From assembly GCA_003963405.1 (NCBI GenBank), contig RXIY01000012.1:1-59489 (forward strand): a DNA stretch of 59,489 bases, in the 5' to 3' direction. The position numbers and the translations under genes are program-made. The notes beneath the pieces were generated by a model, which made no database searches, was not told the DNA's origin, and was given only the letters and a program-made list of their open reading frames with translations. Within the stretch, counting starts at the first letter, position 1. Each line of letters starts with the position of its first letter. Of the stretch, positions 27,173 through 36,013 are shown piece by piece. This DNA comes from Hyphomicrobiales bacterium (GTDB taxonomy: Bacteria > Pseudomonadota > Alphaproteobacteria > Rhizobiales > Beijerinckiaceae).

Positions 27173-27910
27173 TTAAGGTTTTGCGGCTTGCACCAGCGTA
27201 TCGACGCCGTCACGGAAATTGACCTCGACCGGTGAGAAGCCGAGCGAGGCAAGCTGATCGAGCGCCGGCCGGAAATACATGATGTGGTCGGGGGATTCGT
27301 CGCTGTAGAGATGCACGATCCAGTCTTCGAGCAGATCGAGCCGGTCGAGCTCCCTGAAGAGCTTGAACCACTGGCGCACCATCGCCTGCGTGTCGGCAAG
27401 ATGCGCGGCGCGGTCGTCGATGGCATAGCGGTCGCCATTCACGAAGAGCCCGCCCGGCGCGAGCACGCGATAAACTTCCGCGAGGACTTGCAGGCGATAT
27501 TCTTGCGAAAAATTGTGAATTGCGTAGTTGGACGCGACGATGTCGACGCTCGCGTCGGAGAGGGCCTTCAGCGCCGAGAGCGCATCTGCCTCCCTGAAGT
27601 CGACGCGGCCGGCCTTCACATAGTCGGAAAGACTCTCGCGCGCCTGATCGAGCATTCTCGCGGCGCTGTCGATGGCGATCAAGTGGAGGTCGTCGCGCGC
27701 GGCGAGGAGCGCGAGCGTGCTGATGCCGGTGCCGCAGCCGATCTCGAAACCCTCGAGGGCCGCGCCCGGCCTGAAGGTCCCCACGATCTCGCCGACGCGT
27801 TTGGCCAGCAGGACGTGATTGGGGCACATCAGCCGAAGGAAGTCATATTCCGCGCCGATCCTGCCGGTGAAAAGATTGTCTTGCAGCGTTACATGCGGGC
27901 GGGCGGACAT
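27173..27910 (-). CDS. Class I SAM-dependent methyltransferase
   Basis: 245 residues. SAM-binding motif I is EGFEIGCGTGISTLALLA, motif II has the acidic AIDSAARML, and later strands are VDIVASNYAIHNF and VLAPGGLFVNGD, a UbiE/Methyltransf_11 layout. ATG 27910 follows AAGGAG by 5 bases. The N-terminal LQDNLFTGRIGAEYDFLRLMCP is distinctive but not diagnostic of substrate. It lies 34 bases upstream of the EamA gene on the same strand, so the two may be co-transcribed. Confidence 0.88.
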   Translation of the reverse strand: MSARPHVTLQDNLFTGRIGAEYDFLRLMCPNHVLLAKRVGEIVGTFRPGAALEGFEIGCGTGISTLALLAARDDLHLIAIDSAARMLDQARESLSDYVKAGRVDFREADALSALKALSDASVDIVASNYAIHNFSQEYRLQVLAEVYRVLAPGGLFVNGDRYAIDDRAAHLADTQAMVRQWFKLFRELDRLDLLEDWIVHLYSDESPDHIMYFRPALDQLASLGFSPVEVNFRDGVDTLVQAAKP

Positions 27911-27972
27911 TTCTGCTCCTTCGCGGCTCCTTGAAGGGCCGGATTCAAAAAAGCGTTCGGGATTGCGGCATG

Positions 27973-28698
27973 TTAGAAACTTCGCCCGCCCGTGGCAATC
28001 TCGCCGCCCGTCGCTGGGCCCTCGAGGCGCATGTCCCAGCTTTCGACCCTGCCGTTCTCCAGCCGCCGCCGGGCGAGACGCCGCCAGCCCTGTGCGAGCG
28101 GCGCCAGTTCGGCCATGGCGAAAAGGCCGGTGCGATCTCCTGTTTCGAGGTAGAGCAGGCGGTTGAGCCGCGATAGCGGCCAGTCGGGGCAGGGGCGTTC
28201 GGCGAGAATGAGCCGGTCGCCCGGCTTGGCGATTCCATCGGCGAGCACGCGGTAATACCATCCTGCGCGGCCACTCTTCTGGACGCGGCGCGCCATGTCC
28301 GCGACCCCAAAACGCCGGTTGAGCTTCCAGCACGGCTGGCGGCCCTGGCTGACCTGCAAAAGCGCGGTTCCGAATTCGACGATGTCGCCGAGACAGACAT
28401 TGTCCTCCGTCCATCCCTTTGTGGACAGGTTCTCGCCGAAGGCGCCTGGCGTTGCGAGCGGCGCGGCGGGGCCGATCTCGGCGCGCCAGGCGGCGTAATG
28501 GTCGAAGGCGTAATGATGCAGCGCCTTCTCGGGGCCGCCGTGATGGGCAAGGTCTGCCTGCGCATCGCCGCGGAGGCCGCCCGCATCGATACGCCACGGG
28601 CCGGGTGCGGGCTTCTTGTCGATGCCGCTCATGCAACCGCCGCCGAGCAGGGCGACGGCGCCTGTCAATACGAGCGGCTGGACCGCTGGCGGCGTCAT
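27973..28698 (-). CDS. MOSC-domain protein, YiiM-like
   Basis: 241 residues. The MOSC core reads LATPGAFGENLSTKGWTEDNVCLGDIVEFGT, then LQVSQGRQPCWKLNRRFG with the conserved catalytic or cofactor-binding Cys, and a C-terminal 3-alpha tail (LSRLNRLLYLETGDRTGLFAMAELAPLAQGW). YiiM relatives use the molybdenum cofactor to reduce N-hydroxylated compounds such as hydroxylaminopurine. The start overlaps the stop of the redoxin gene as ATGA, so both are translationally coupled. Confidence 0.88.
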   Translation of the reverse strand: MTPPAVQPLVLTGAVALLGGGCMSGIDKKPAPGPWRIDAGGLRGDAQADLAHHGGPEKALHHYAFDHYAAWRAEIGPAAPLATPGAFGENLSTKGWTEDNVCLGDIVEFGTALLQVSQGRQPCWKLNRRFGVADMARRVQKSGRAGWYYRVLADGIAKPGDRLILAERPCPDWPLSRLNRLLYLETGDRTGLFAMAELAPLAQGWRRLARRRLENGRVESWDMRLEGPATGGEIATGGRSF

Positions 28699-29165
28699 GC
28701 CCGCTCCGCGAGAAGTGAGCCAATGATGGCCCCGAGCGCCATATCGTCCTCCTGCCCGAAGCCGTGATGGCGGATCGTCCCGTCGCGCCCGATTATGATG
28801 GCGGTCGGCGTGCCGCGCATCTGATAGCGCCGCATGGTGAGCGGGATCGGCCCGTCTTCGGCCGCCTCGTCGACTCCGATGGGGAAAGTGAGCCGATATT
28901 CGTGAATGAAGGCCTCGAGCGAGACGGGCGTCATTGCAGCGTGATGCTCGAAAACCGTGTGCAGACCCAGAACCGTGAGATCAGTGTCGCGAAAAAGCTC
29001 ATGCGCGCGCTGGGCCTGCGGCGTCCCATGCGCCACGCAGCCGGGGCAAAGCATCTGGAAGGCGTGGAGCATCACGACGCGCCCGCGTAAATCCGCGAGC
29101 GCAACGGGTCGCTGCGTATTGAACCAGCGCGAAACGGAAAGCTCCGGCGCGATCGACGCGTTCAT
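28695..29165 (-). CDS. Thioredoxin-fold (redoxin/AhpC-TSA-like) protein
   Basis: 156 residues. The active site is a CxxC in FQMLCPGCVAHGTPQ, preceded by ALADLRGRVVMLHA; the cis-Pro segment is MRGTPTAIIIGRDG. The layout is that of TlpA/AhpC-TSA redoxins. It has no signal peptide, so a cytosolic thiol reductase or peroxidase is likely. ATG 29165 follows AGGAGG by 11 bases. Coupling to the MOSC gene suggests that it supplies electrons or protects against the same oxidised substrates (inference). Confidence 0.85.
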   Translation of the reverse strand: MNASIAPELSVSRWFNTQRPVALADLRGRVVMLHAFQMLCPGCVAHGTPQAQRAHELFRDTDLTVLGLHTVFEHHAAMTPVSLEAFIHEYRLTFPIGVDEAAEDGPIPLTMRRYQMRGTPTAIIIGRDGTIRHHGFGQEDDMALGAIIGSLLAERA

Positions 29166-29330
29166 GCAGTCCCATCCTCCTTTTACGCCAGAGATTGCGT
29201 CCTGGCCGTGCTTTTGCAAGGGCCACCCGAGGGCAAAGCGGCGAGGACAAAGCGGAGAGCCTTTACCTTTTGGCCAAATTGCGAGAGCTTCGCAGGACAG
29301 CCGCTCGCGGCGCCACCGAGGTCAAGCTTC

Positions 29331-30128
29331 ATGCGCTGGCTCATCGTCTCGGACCTGCATTATGCGCTGCCGCAGTTCGACTGGCTGGCGCGCGCCGCTC
29401 CGCAGTTCGACCTCGTGATTTTCGCCGGCGACGCACTCGACGCCGGCTCGATCGTCGATTTCGCAGCGCAGACGGTGGTGGTGCGCAAATATCTGGAGCG
29501 TCTGGCGGTGACCACGCGGGTCATCTTCTGCAGCGGCAACCACGATCTCGACGCCCGCAGCGAGAGCGGCGAGAAGATCGCGCGCTGGGTCGAGGAGGCG
29601 CGCCTGTCGGGCGTCGCCTGCGACGGCGACGCCATTGTCGTCGGCGATGTGCTGTTCTCGGTTTTTCCCTGGTGGGACGGGCCGCTTGTGAAGGAAAGGC
29701 TGCTGCGCCAACTCGCATTGGACGCCCAGCGGCGAGAGGGTCGGCGATGGGTCTGGGCGCATCACGCGCCGCCCCGACAATCGCCGACGAGCTGGTCCGG
29801 CAAGCAGAGTTTCGGCGACGCAGACCTCGTCGAGTGGATCGGGCAATACAGGCCGGATGTCGTCATCTGCGGCCACATCCATCAATCGCCCTTCGTTGCC
29901 GAGGGCTCCTGGATCGACCGGCTCGGCGACACATGGGTGCTCAACGCCGGCCGCCAATATGGCGCGCCGCCCGCCTATATCGCCATTGACGCCATCCGCG
30001 ACGAGGCGTTGTGGATGTCGGCGATGGGGGCGCAATCGGTGCGCCTCGACCAGCCGCTCGAAAGGCCCATTCCGGCTTTGCGCGCTCTCCCCGACTGGTT
30101 CGCGCCGCCGCCCCTTCCGGCTTTTTGA
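29331..30128 (+). CDS. Calcineurin-like metallophosphoesterase
   Basis: 265 residues with the complete dimetal signature: SDLH (D and H), FAGDALD, CSGNHDLD, WAHHAPP and CGHIHQS. The substrate is unknown; related proteins cleave phosphomonoesters or diesters, including cyclic nucleotides and nucleic acids. The start is ATG 29331; the frame is open to 29208 but the motif begins within 8 residues of this ATG. It is divergent from the redoxin gene. Confidence 0.9.
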   Translation: MRWLIVSDLHYALPQFDWLARAAPQFDLVIFAGDALDAGSIVDFAAQTVVVRKYLERLAVTTRVIFCSGNHDLDARSESGEKIARWVEEARLSGVACDGDAIVVGDVLFSVFPWWDGPLVKERLLRQLALDAQRREGRRWVWAHHAPPRQSPTSWSGKQSFGDADLVEWIGQYRPDVVICGHIHQSPFVAEGSWIDRLGDTWVLNAGRQYGAPPAYIAIDAIRDEALWMSAMGAQSVRLDQPLERPIPALRALPDWFAPPPLPAF

Positions 30129-30220
30129 AAAGGCGTCTATCTATCAGATGGCTTTGGCGGTCCAGCTTGACCTGGGTCGAGCGCGGGTGCGACATTCTCC
30201 ATGCTGCGGACCGCCTCTCG

Positions 30221-31162
30221 ATGAGTGTAAAAAGGGGACGTCGTTTGGCGGATCACCAATCATTCTCTGGCAGTGAAGAATCGCGAGGCTCCTACGTCGA
30301 CGGCCATCCGCTCGACGAGGTCCATTACATCGAAGCCAAAATCATCCTCAACGGTCTGCGCTTCACCTCGATCCAAAGCTTCCACGACTTCGGAAAACTG
30401 GTCCGCAAGGTCGCCAGGCAGCTCCATGTCGACTTCGAAACCGAGCCCTGTGAAGGCCTCCGCCCGCAGATCCGGGAGGTTCTGTTTCTCGATACGAAGG
30501 ATTTCAAGCTCTACAACAACGCCTTCATCCTGCGGCGCCGTATCGCTTATGAGGATGGGTTCCCGGCCGGCGAACCCGAGATCGTCTTCAAATTCCGCCA
30601 TCCCGATCTCGAAATCGCCTCGCAGCTGGACGTTCGGCCCAATATTCCGGGCGCGTGGCGCATCAAGTTCAAGGAGGAGTGGCTTCCGGAGAAGACGCGT
30701 ATCGGCGGCTCGCGCTCGCTCTATTCGCACAATGTCGAGTTCAAGGTAAATCCGCTGAGTTTCAACGAGAACCTCACGGATACGGCGACGCTTATCGAGG
30801 CCTTGCCCGCCCTGCGGCCGCTACTTGTCGAGAAGAAAAGCGGCCAGCTTCAGCTCGTCAACCGCACGGCGGTCGAGGAAGTGCTCCAGCAACTCGGGAC
30901 GCTCGATTTCGGCAAGGGATTGGAGGCTGCGAGCAACGTGTCGGTGTGGCGCGCGCGCGGCGACCATCGCCAGCTCGTGGGCGAGTTCTCGTTTCAGCAC
31001 AAGTTTCAGCGCCGCGAGGAGCTGAGCGCCAGGGCGCTGCAGAAATGCGCCGAATTCTTCAGGCTTTTGCAGCACGAAGCGCAGGACTGGATCAGCCTCG
31101 GCACGACCAAGACGGGCGCCGTTTACCGGCTCAAGGGCAATCCGCCGCAAAGCCATGAGTGA
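30221..31162 (+). CDS. CYTH-like domain protein, unknown substrate
   Basis: 313 residues, cytosolic. The alternating pattern of basic and acidic beta strands (HYIEAKIILNG, REVLFLDTKDFKLYNNAFILRRRI, PEIVFKFRHPD) looks like the entrance of a CYTH/triphosphate tunnel fold, where ExK, xxDT..L and RxR/KxK residues line the tunnel. That is inference from pattern, and the expected ExExK motif is not exact (IEAKI). ATG 30221 is chosen; the frame extends back over the phosphoesterase. The last 8 bases overlap the first chromate transporter gene. Confidence 0.6.
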   Translation: MSVKRGRRLADHQSFSGSEESRGSYVDGHPLDEVHYIEAKIILNGLRFTSIQSFHDFGKLVRKVARQLHVDFETEPCEGLRPQIREVLFLDTKDFKLYNNAFILRRRIAYEDGFPAGEPEIVFKFRHPDLEIASQLDVRPNIPGAWRIKFKEEWLPEKTRIGGSRSLYSHNVEFKVNPLSFNENLTDTATLIEALPALRPLLVEKKSGQLQLVNRTAVEEVLQQLGTLDFGKGLEAASNVSVWRARGDHRQLVGEFSFQHKFQRREELSARALQKCAEFFRLLQHEAQDWISLGTTKTGAVYRLKGNPPQSHE

Positions 31163-31721
31163 TCCCGCGCCCCAGGTTTCCATCGGCGAGATTTTTCGAG
31201 CCTTTCTCACGATCGGCGCGACGAGTCTCGGCGGCGGCGTGGTCGGCTATCTGCGCTCGAGCCTCGTCGGCTCGCTCAAATGGCTGGACGACGAGACTTT
31301 CGTCGAATTGCTGGCGATCTGCCAGTCGCTGCCGGGCCTCAACGCCTCCAACATGGCGATTCTCGTTGGCGACCGCCTTCGCGGCGGCCTGGGGGCGGCG
31401 GTCGCGCTCGTCGGCATCTGCCTGCCCGGCGGCCTCATCATGGTCGCGGCGGCCATGGCGCTGGGCTCCGGTCTTCACGACCACCCGCTCGTCAGCGCTA
31501 TCCTGCGCGGAGTCTCGGCCGGCGCGGTGGGCATGGTCATCTATGTGACGACACAGCTTGGCCGCAAGACGATTCGTCGTCCGGCTGACGCCGTCTTCGC
31601 GGCGGCGACGCTGGTTTTTGTCGCCGTGCTCCATGAGTCGGTGCTGCTGGCGCTCGCCGTCGTGGCCCCGATCGCGACGCTTTGGTTCCGCCCACGGAAC
31701 ACTCCAGAGGATCGGCCATGA
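31155..31721 (+). CDS. chrA: Chromate transporter, first half-size subunit
   Basis: 188 residues with the ChrA/CHR domain: FRAFLTIGATSLGGGVVGYLRSSL, then LAICQSLPGLNASNMAILVGDRLRGGLGAA (the PG...N signature) and about five membrane segments. One CHR domain only, so it is a short-chain type that needs a partner. It overlaps the next gene by 4 bases (ATGA). Such pairs export chromate or related oxyanions as heterodimers. Confidence 0.9.
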   Translation: MSDPAPQVSIGEIFRAFLTIGATSLGGGVVGYLRSSLVGSLKWLDDETFVELLAICQSLPGLNASNMAILVGDRLRGGLGAAVALVGICLPGGLIMVAAAMALGSGLHDHPLVSAILRGVSAGAVGMVIYVTTQLGRKTIRRPADAVFAAATLVFVAVLHESVLLALAVVAPIATLWFRPRNTPEDRP

Positions 31722-32239
31722 AGCAGATGGTCGCGCTCGTCGGCGTCTTCGCCTATCTGTCGCTCCTCACCATCGGCGGCGGCATGGCGGCCTTCCCCGA
31801 GATGAAGACGCTGACAGTCGGCGTCTTCCACTGGCTGACGAAGGACCAGCTCGTCCATCTCTACAGCATCGGCCAGATGGCGCCCGGCCCAAACATGATG
31901 ATGATCGCCGGGATCGGCGAATGGGTCGCGGGTCCCGTCGGCGCGATCGCCGTCACCCTCGCTTTCTTCCTGCCGACCGGGTTGCTCACACTTTGGGTCG
32001 GCCGCGTCTGGGAGCATCTCGCCGGCTGGCCGTGGCGCGCATCGATCCAACGCGCCCTCGGCGTTGTCTCCATCGGCCTCCTGCTCGGCGGCGTGGTCAG
32101 CATCAGCAAGGTCGTGCTGACGGGCTGGCACTCGGCTGCGATCGCGGCGGTCGTCTTCGCAATTCTGATGGCGACCGACATGAACCCCCTGCCGTTGATG
32201 GCGGCCTCCGCCGTCGCGGGCATACTCTTCTTCCGTTAG
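31718..32239 (+). CDS. Chromate transporter, second half-size subunit
   Basis: 173 residues: VGVFAYLSLLTIGGGMAAFPEMKTL, LYSIGQMAPGPNMMMIAGIGEW and GLLTLWVGRVWEHL are the matching CHR landmarks. With the previous gene it forms the split ChrA pair; together they equal one long-chain ChrA. ATG 31718 lies in the ATGA overlap; the frame open to 31682 is not used. It is convergent with the cNMP-like gene, whose stop is 1 base away. Confidence 0.9.
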   Translation: MKQMVALVGVFAYLSLLTIGGGMAAFPEMKTLTVGVFHWLTKDQLVHLYSIGQMAPGPNMMMIAGIGEWVAGPVGAIAVTLAFFLPTGLLTLWVGRVWEHLAGWPWRASIQRALGVVSIGLLLGGVVSISKVVLTGWHSAAIAAVVFAILMATDMNPLPLMAASAVAGILFFR

Positions 32240-32240
32240 G

Positions 32241-32726
32241 CTAACCGCCGTATCCGTCGCGGTTGGAAACCTGTCCCGCCCCGCTGGCCCTCTGCTGATG
32301 CATGAGGGATTCGAGAACCTCCCCGACCATTTCAAGGTGGTTTCCATAACCGGCGAACTGCCGCTTGATGTCCACGAGATAGGTCGTGGCGGCGTTGAGG
32401 CGGCGCGCGAGCAGGCGCGAGACCAGCCACGCGAGTTCGGGGCGTCCACTGAGAAAGGCGGCGCCATCCTCGGCGACATGCACGCGCGCTTCCCCCAGGG
32501 CGCGGACGGTCGCCGTATGAGGCGAGTCGAGAAGCACCGCCATTTCCCCGATGAGCGAGCCCGGCTCGTCGAGAACAGCAACGCATGTCTCGCCGCGCAA
32601 CACCTCGAGTCGCCCGTCCAGCAGCGCATAGAGATGACCGGTTCTTTCGCCTTCGGGGAGCAGCGTCTCCCCGTCGGCGAGACGGCGCAGCGGGACGCCG
32701 TCGAAATGGGCGAGAATTTCACGCAT
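32241..32726 (-). CDS. Cyclic-nucleotide-binding-domain-like protein
   Basis: 161 residues, mostly one CAP-type beta-roll: LADGETLLPEGERTGHLYALLDGRLEV, then GSLIGEMAVLLDSPHTATVRAL. The phosphate-binding cassette keeps GE but has His-Thr where cNMP binders have Arg-Ser/Thr-Ala, so nucleotide binding is doubtful. There is no helix-turn-helix; the C terminus is a helix bundle (RLLARRLNAATTYLVDIKRQF). ATG 32726 follows GGAG. Possibly a regulatory or scaffolding protein. Confidence 0.75.
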   Translation of the reverse strand: MREILAHFDGVPLRRLADGETLLPEGERTGHLYALLDGRLEVLRGETCVAVLDEPGSLIGEMAVLLDSPHTATVRALGEARVHVAEDGAAFLSGRPELAWLVSRLLARRLNAATTYLVDIKRQFAGYGNHLEMVGEVLESLMHQQRASGAGQVSNRDGYGG

Positions 32727-32878
32727 AGGCTTGTCTCCGGCGCCCCCATGGGCCTTGCGCGGTTTGCAGGGTGCGCGCTCATGGCGGCTCCTGTCAAACT
32801 GTGAGGCGCCGGCGCCGTGAAGCAGCCATTTTCGTCGCGGTATTTTGTCGGGTTCGAGCTTTCCACAAGGACAGCGCA

Positions 32879-33133
32879 ATGCTGAAACCCGGATTTCTGG
32901 CGGCGTTGGCGGCGGGCCTGCTGCTATGCGCCTGCGAGACGACCACACCCGCCCAGCAGCGCGCGGCGGACGAAGCGCGGTGCCGATCCTATGGCTTCCG
33001 GCGCGGGACGGATGGATTTTCCAAGTGCCTGCTCGACGTAGACCTCGACCGGGCCGCCGATCGTCGCGTCCAGCGCGAGGAGCTGTACCTGTCCACCGGG
33101 CCGCGCGTCGGGCCGTATTGGCGCTATTGGTGA
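32879..33133 (+). CDS. Small lipoprotein
   Basis: 84 residues. The N-terminal signal ends in the lipobox LLLCAC, so the mature protein begins at Cys and would be anchored to a membrane. Two further Cys flank a short conserved-looking stretch (ARCRSYGFRRGTDGFSKCLLDVDL), as seen in small alphaproteobacterial envelope lipoproteins. ATG 32879 follows AAGGA. Function unknown. Confidence 0.75.
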   Translation: MLKPGFLAALAAGLLLCACETTTPAQQRAADEARCRSYGFRRGTDGFSKCLLDVDLDRAADRRVQREELYLSTGPRVGPYWRYW

Positions 33134-33257
33134 GGCGGCGCGCGAGGGTCCCCAGGCCGTAGCCCAAAAGTGGAATTTCTGCGGAACGCCAGTCCCTTGG
33201 CAAGGTTCTTCCGTGAGAGCGCGACGGGGTGCGCCGTCGCCCGCGGAGGCTTTCGCA

Positions 33258-34241
33258 ATGGCGATGGAGCAGGTTTCGGCATCCGCGCGGGAAGCGTCGG
33301 AGAGAGGACGAGAGGCGGCGACGCCTGCTGATATTCCGGCGCGCGGCTGGAGGGATGTGCTCGCTCGCGTCTATGAAAATATTGCCGAGCACCGCATTCT
33401 GGCCATCGCCGCCGGCGTGACGTTCTATGCCTTGCTCGCAATCTTTCCGGCGATCGCGGCCTTTGTCGCGCTGTACGGGCTCTTCGCCGATCCGGCGGCG
33501 ATCAGCGCGCATCTCAATTCGCTTTCGGGCTTCATTCCCGCCGAGGGCCTGTCGATCATCGGGGAGCAAATTCATCGCGTGGCCGCGCAGGGCGCCACGA
33601 AGCTCGGCGCAACCTCGATCATCGGTCTGCTCGTGTCGCTCTGGAGCGCCAACGCCGGAATGAAGGCGATCTTCGACGCCCTCAACGTTGTGTATCAGGA
33701 AAAAGAGAAGCGCGGCTTCTTCCGGCTCAACGCCGTGACGCTCGCCTTCACGCTCTTTGGCATGGCGACGGTGGCGCTGTCGCTCGGCGTCATGGTCGCC
33801 GTGCCGCCGGCGCTTCAGGCGCTCCCTCTGCCGGGAGCCGTCGATACGGCGATCGCCTTTCTGCGCTGGCCCCTGCTTCTCGTGCTGATCGCGTTTGCCA
33901 TTTCGCTCGTGTATCGGTTCGGGCCGAGCCGCGACGGACCCAAATGGCGATGGGTGAGCTGGGGCGGCGCGCTCGCCGCCTTTCTCTGGCTCGCGGCCTC
34001 GCTGCTCTTTTCGTGGTATGCGGCGAACCTCGGCAATTTCAATGAGACCTATGGCTCGTTGGGCGCGGTCATTGGCTTCATGCTATGGATGTGGGCGTCC
34101 ACCATCGTGCTGCTCACCGGCGCGGAACTCAACGCCGAGATGGAGCATCAAACCGCCAAGGACACGACCGAGGGGAAGTCGCGGCCGCTCGGCAAGCGGG
34201 GAGCCGTCATGGCCGACACCATCGGACGGCCGATGAGCTAG
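33258..34241 (+). CDS. YihY/BrkB-family inner-membrane protein
   Basis: 327 residues from ATG 33258 (GTG 33213 would add 15). Six membrane segments in the BrkB pattern: AIAAGVTFYALLAIFPAIAAFVALYGLF, LLVSLWSANAGMKAIFDALNVVYQEKEKRGF, and WVSWGGALAAFLWLAASLLFSWYAANLGNFNETYGSLGAVIGFMLWMW. GGAGG lies 9 bases before the chosen ATG. The family was once called ribonuclease BN in error; the true role is unclear. Its stop shares CTAG with the stop of the convergent exchanger gene. Confidence 0.92.
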   Translation: MAMEQVSASAREASERGREAATPADIPARGWRDVLARVYENIAEHRILAIAAGVTFYALLAIFPAIAAFVALYGLFADPAAISAHLNSLSGFIPAEGLSIIGEQIHRVAAQGATKLGATSIIGLLVSLWSANAGMKAIFDALNVVYQEKEKRGFFRLNAVTLAFTLFGMATVALSLGVMVAVPPALQALPLPGAVDTAIAFLRWPLLLVLIAFAISLVYRFGPSRDGPKWRWVSWGGALAAFLWLAASLLFSWYAANLGNFNETYGSLGAVIGFMLWMWASTIVLLTGAELNAEMEHQTAKDTTEGKSRPLGKRGAVMADTIGRPMS

Positions 34242-35302
34242 CCCCACCAGAAGATGGCGGCGATGATCACATAAAGGCCGACGAGCGCGGCGCCGTCGAC
34301 CATGTCCGCCTCGCCGTCCACCGTCACCACCGTCACCACCATCACCGACAGGAACATGGCGGCGACGAGGATGGTGGGAGTGGCGAGGGTGAAGGCCGCG
34401 CCTCCGAGCATGGCGCTCACCAGCACGAGAATCGGCACGACGACAACGGCGACCTGCAGCGCGCTCGTGAGGACCACGCTGACGGCAAGCTCGGCTTTGC
34501 CGGCCGCGGCGAGGCGCAGCCCCACGACATTCTCGATCGCGTTGCCCGCGATGGCGACCACCACAAGGCCCGTGAAGGTCTGGTTGAACCCCAGCGTATC
34601 CATCGCGGGCTCGAGCGCCTCGACGAACCAGTCCGAGACCAGCACGGCCGCCGCCGCGCAGACCAGAAGCACGCCGACCGCAGCCGGAAGCGGCCAGGCA
34701 TGAGCGCGGGCGTGGGCCTCCGCCGGAACGGCGCGCTGTCCGGGTCCGAGCATCTCCTTCATCATGACGGCGAAAACCAGGAGTAGAACAACCGCGCAAA
34801 CCACCGCGAGCGGCTGCTCGTGCGCGCCAGCCGGAAGATGCAGCTCGTTGGCGAGCGTCGGCAGCGACAACGCCGAGACCGCGAGCAGCAGGAGCGAGGC
34901 GATCATGCGGGGCGTCCGGTTCCCGAAGACGAGCACGCCATGCCGCCATCCGCCCACGATGAAGGCAAGGCCGAGCACGAGCAGGACATTGGCGAGAATC
35001 GAGCCGATCAGCGACGCCTGCACCACGGTGACGAGGCCGGCCTGGAGCGAGAAGATGCAGACGAACAGCTCAGGCAGGCTGCCGACCGCCGCCTGGACGA
35101 GGCCAGTGGCGGCGGGGCTCAGATGATTGCCGACCTGGTCGGTCGCTTCGCTGATGACATACGCGACGCCAGCTAGCGCCACGGCGCTCGCGAGAAAGCC
35201 CGGGATAGGCCCAGCGTGCCAGGCATGCGCCGCGCCGGCGGCGCCGACGAGCGCCGCCGAGGCCGCCATGGCCACAATGTCTTCGCGATCGATCCGCGCC
35301 AC
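34238..35302 (-). CDS. CaCA-superfamily cation/proton antiporter (CAX/ChaA-like)
   Basis: 354 residues with about eleven membrane segments and two alpha repeats of the Ca2+:cation antiporter superfamily: alpha-1 GLVQAAVGSLPELFVCIFSL and alpha-2 VVAIAGNAIENVVGLRLA, separated by a hydrophilic loop. GNAIEN is typical of CAX/ChaA H+ exchangers. It would expel Ca2+ or other divalent cations. Divergent from the small secreted protein at 35394. Confidence 0.9.
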   Translation of the reverse strand: MARIDREDIVAMAASAALVGAAGAAHAWHAGPIPGFLASAVALAGVAYVISEATDQVGNHLSPAATGLVQAAVGSLPELFVCIFSLQAGLVTVVQASLIGSILANVLLVLGLAFIVGGWRHGVLVFGNRTPRMIASLLLLAVSALSLPTLANELHLPAGAHEQPLAVVCAVVLLLVFAVMMKEMLGPGQRAVPAEAHARAHAWPLPAAVGVLLVCAAAAVLVSDWFVEALEPAMDTLGFNQTFTGLVVVAIAGNAIENVVGLRLAAAGKAELAVSVVLTSALQVAVVVVPILVLVSAMLGGAAFTLATPTILVAAMFLSVMVVTVVTVDGEADMVDGAALVGLYVIIAAIFWWG

Positions 35303-35393
35303 GGCGTTCCCCTTCCAAGAAGCCCGATCCGTTTCCGTTATGCGGAAATCTCCCTGATGCTTTATGAAGAAGCCGGTTCACGAGGGAATCGAC

Positions 35394-35744
35394 ATGCCCG
35401 AGCTTCTTCGCGCCAGCGTGTTTCTGTCGGCCGCCCTGCTGGGCGCGGCGCCGGCCGCCGCCGCCGGGCCGTTTCAGTGCCGGCTCATGGAAACGCAGGC
35501 CTTCCTGCCGGACTTGCAGACCTTCAGCGGCTACCGCTGGATCGAGTGCCTTGTCGTCGGCCCCGAGGTCGCCGAGGTGGAAGGCATTGCCGTGAACAAT
35601 GGCAAATGCCAGAGCTTCGACTATTGGTATGCGGGCCGGAGCTTCGCCAGAGGGCAGGCGATCCATATTCCCTATGCCTGCATGACCCCTGTTAACGTGA
35701 CAATTGCAGCGAACGGGCTATTTTGGCCGGTGAATCTGAGATAG
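35394..35744 (+). CDS. Small periplasmic protein, unknown
   Basis: 116 residues. A signal peptide (MPELLRASVFLSAALLGAAPAAAA) is followed by about 92 residues with four Cys spread evenly (FQCRL, IECLV, GKCQS, YACMT), suggesting two disulphides in the periplasm. ATG 35394 follows GAGGG; a 10-codon extension to 35364 is possible. No family recognised. Confidence 0.65.
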   Translation: MPELLRASVFLSAALLGAAPAAAAGPFQCRLMETQAFLPDLQTFSGYRWIECLVVGPEVAEVEGIAVNNGKCQSFDYWYAGRSFARGQAIHIPYACMTPVNVTIAANGLFWPVNLR

Positions 35745-35766
35745 GAAAAAATTCAAGGTCACGAGG

Positions 35767-36006
35767 ATGCACATGCGCTATCTGGGCGTCGCCGTTCTCA
35801 TGCTTGCGCTTTCTGGCTGCAACAGCGCAAAAAGCGTCAAGGATGAGGCGAACAGGGAATATGCCGTCAATTCCTACGAACAGTCTCTTGAAGCCTATCA
35901 GCTCTGCGTCGCCCAGCACCCGAACGATCAGCAAAGATGCAGCGCCGTGGCGCGCGTCATCGACGCCGACCGCAAGCGCTACGAGAAGCTGCCTCCAGCT
36001 TTGTGA
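35767..36006 (+). CDS. Small lipoprotein
   Basis: 79 residues with lipobox LALSGC. The mature part is helical and charged with two Cys (YQLCVAQHPNDQQRCSAV), similar to other small alphaproteobacterial lipoproteins with a CX9-12C helix hairpin. Start at 35767, or at ATG 35773 two codons in. It lies 22 bases after the previous gene, so an operon with it and the next small membrane protein is likely. Confidence 0.7.
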   Translation: MHMRYLGVAVLMLALSGCNSAKSVKDEANREYAVNSYEQSLEAYQLCVAQHPNDQQRCSAVARVIDADRKRYEKLPPAL

Positions 36007-36013
36007 TTCCCGC

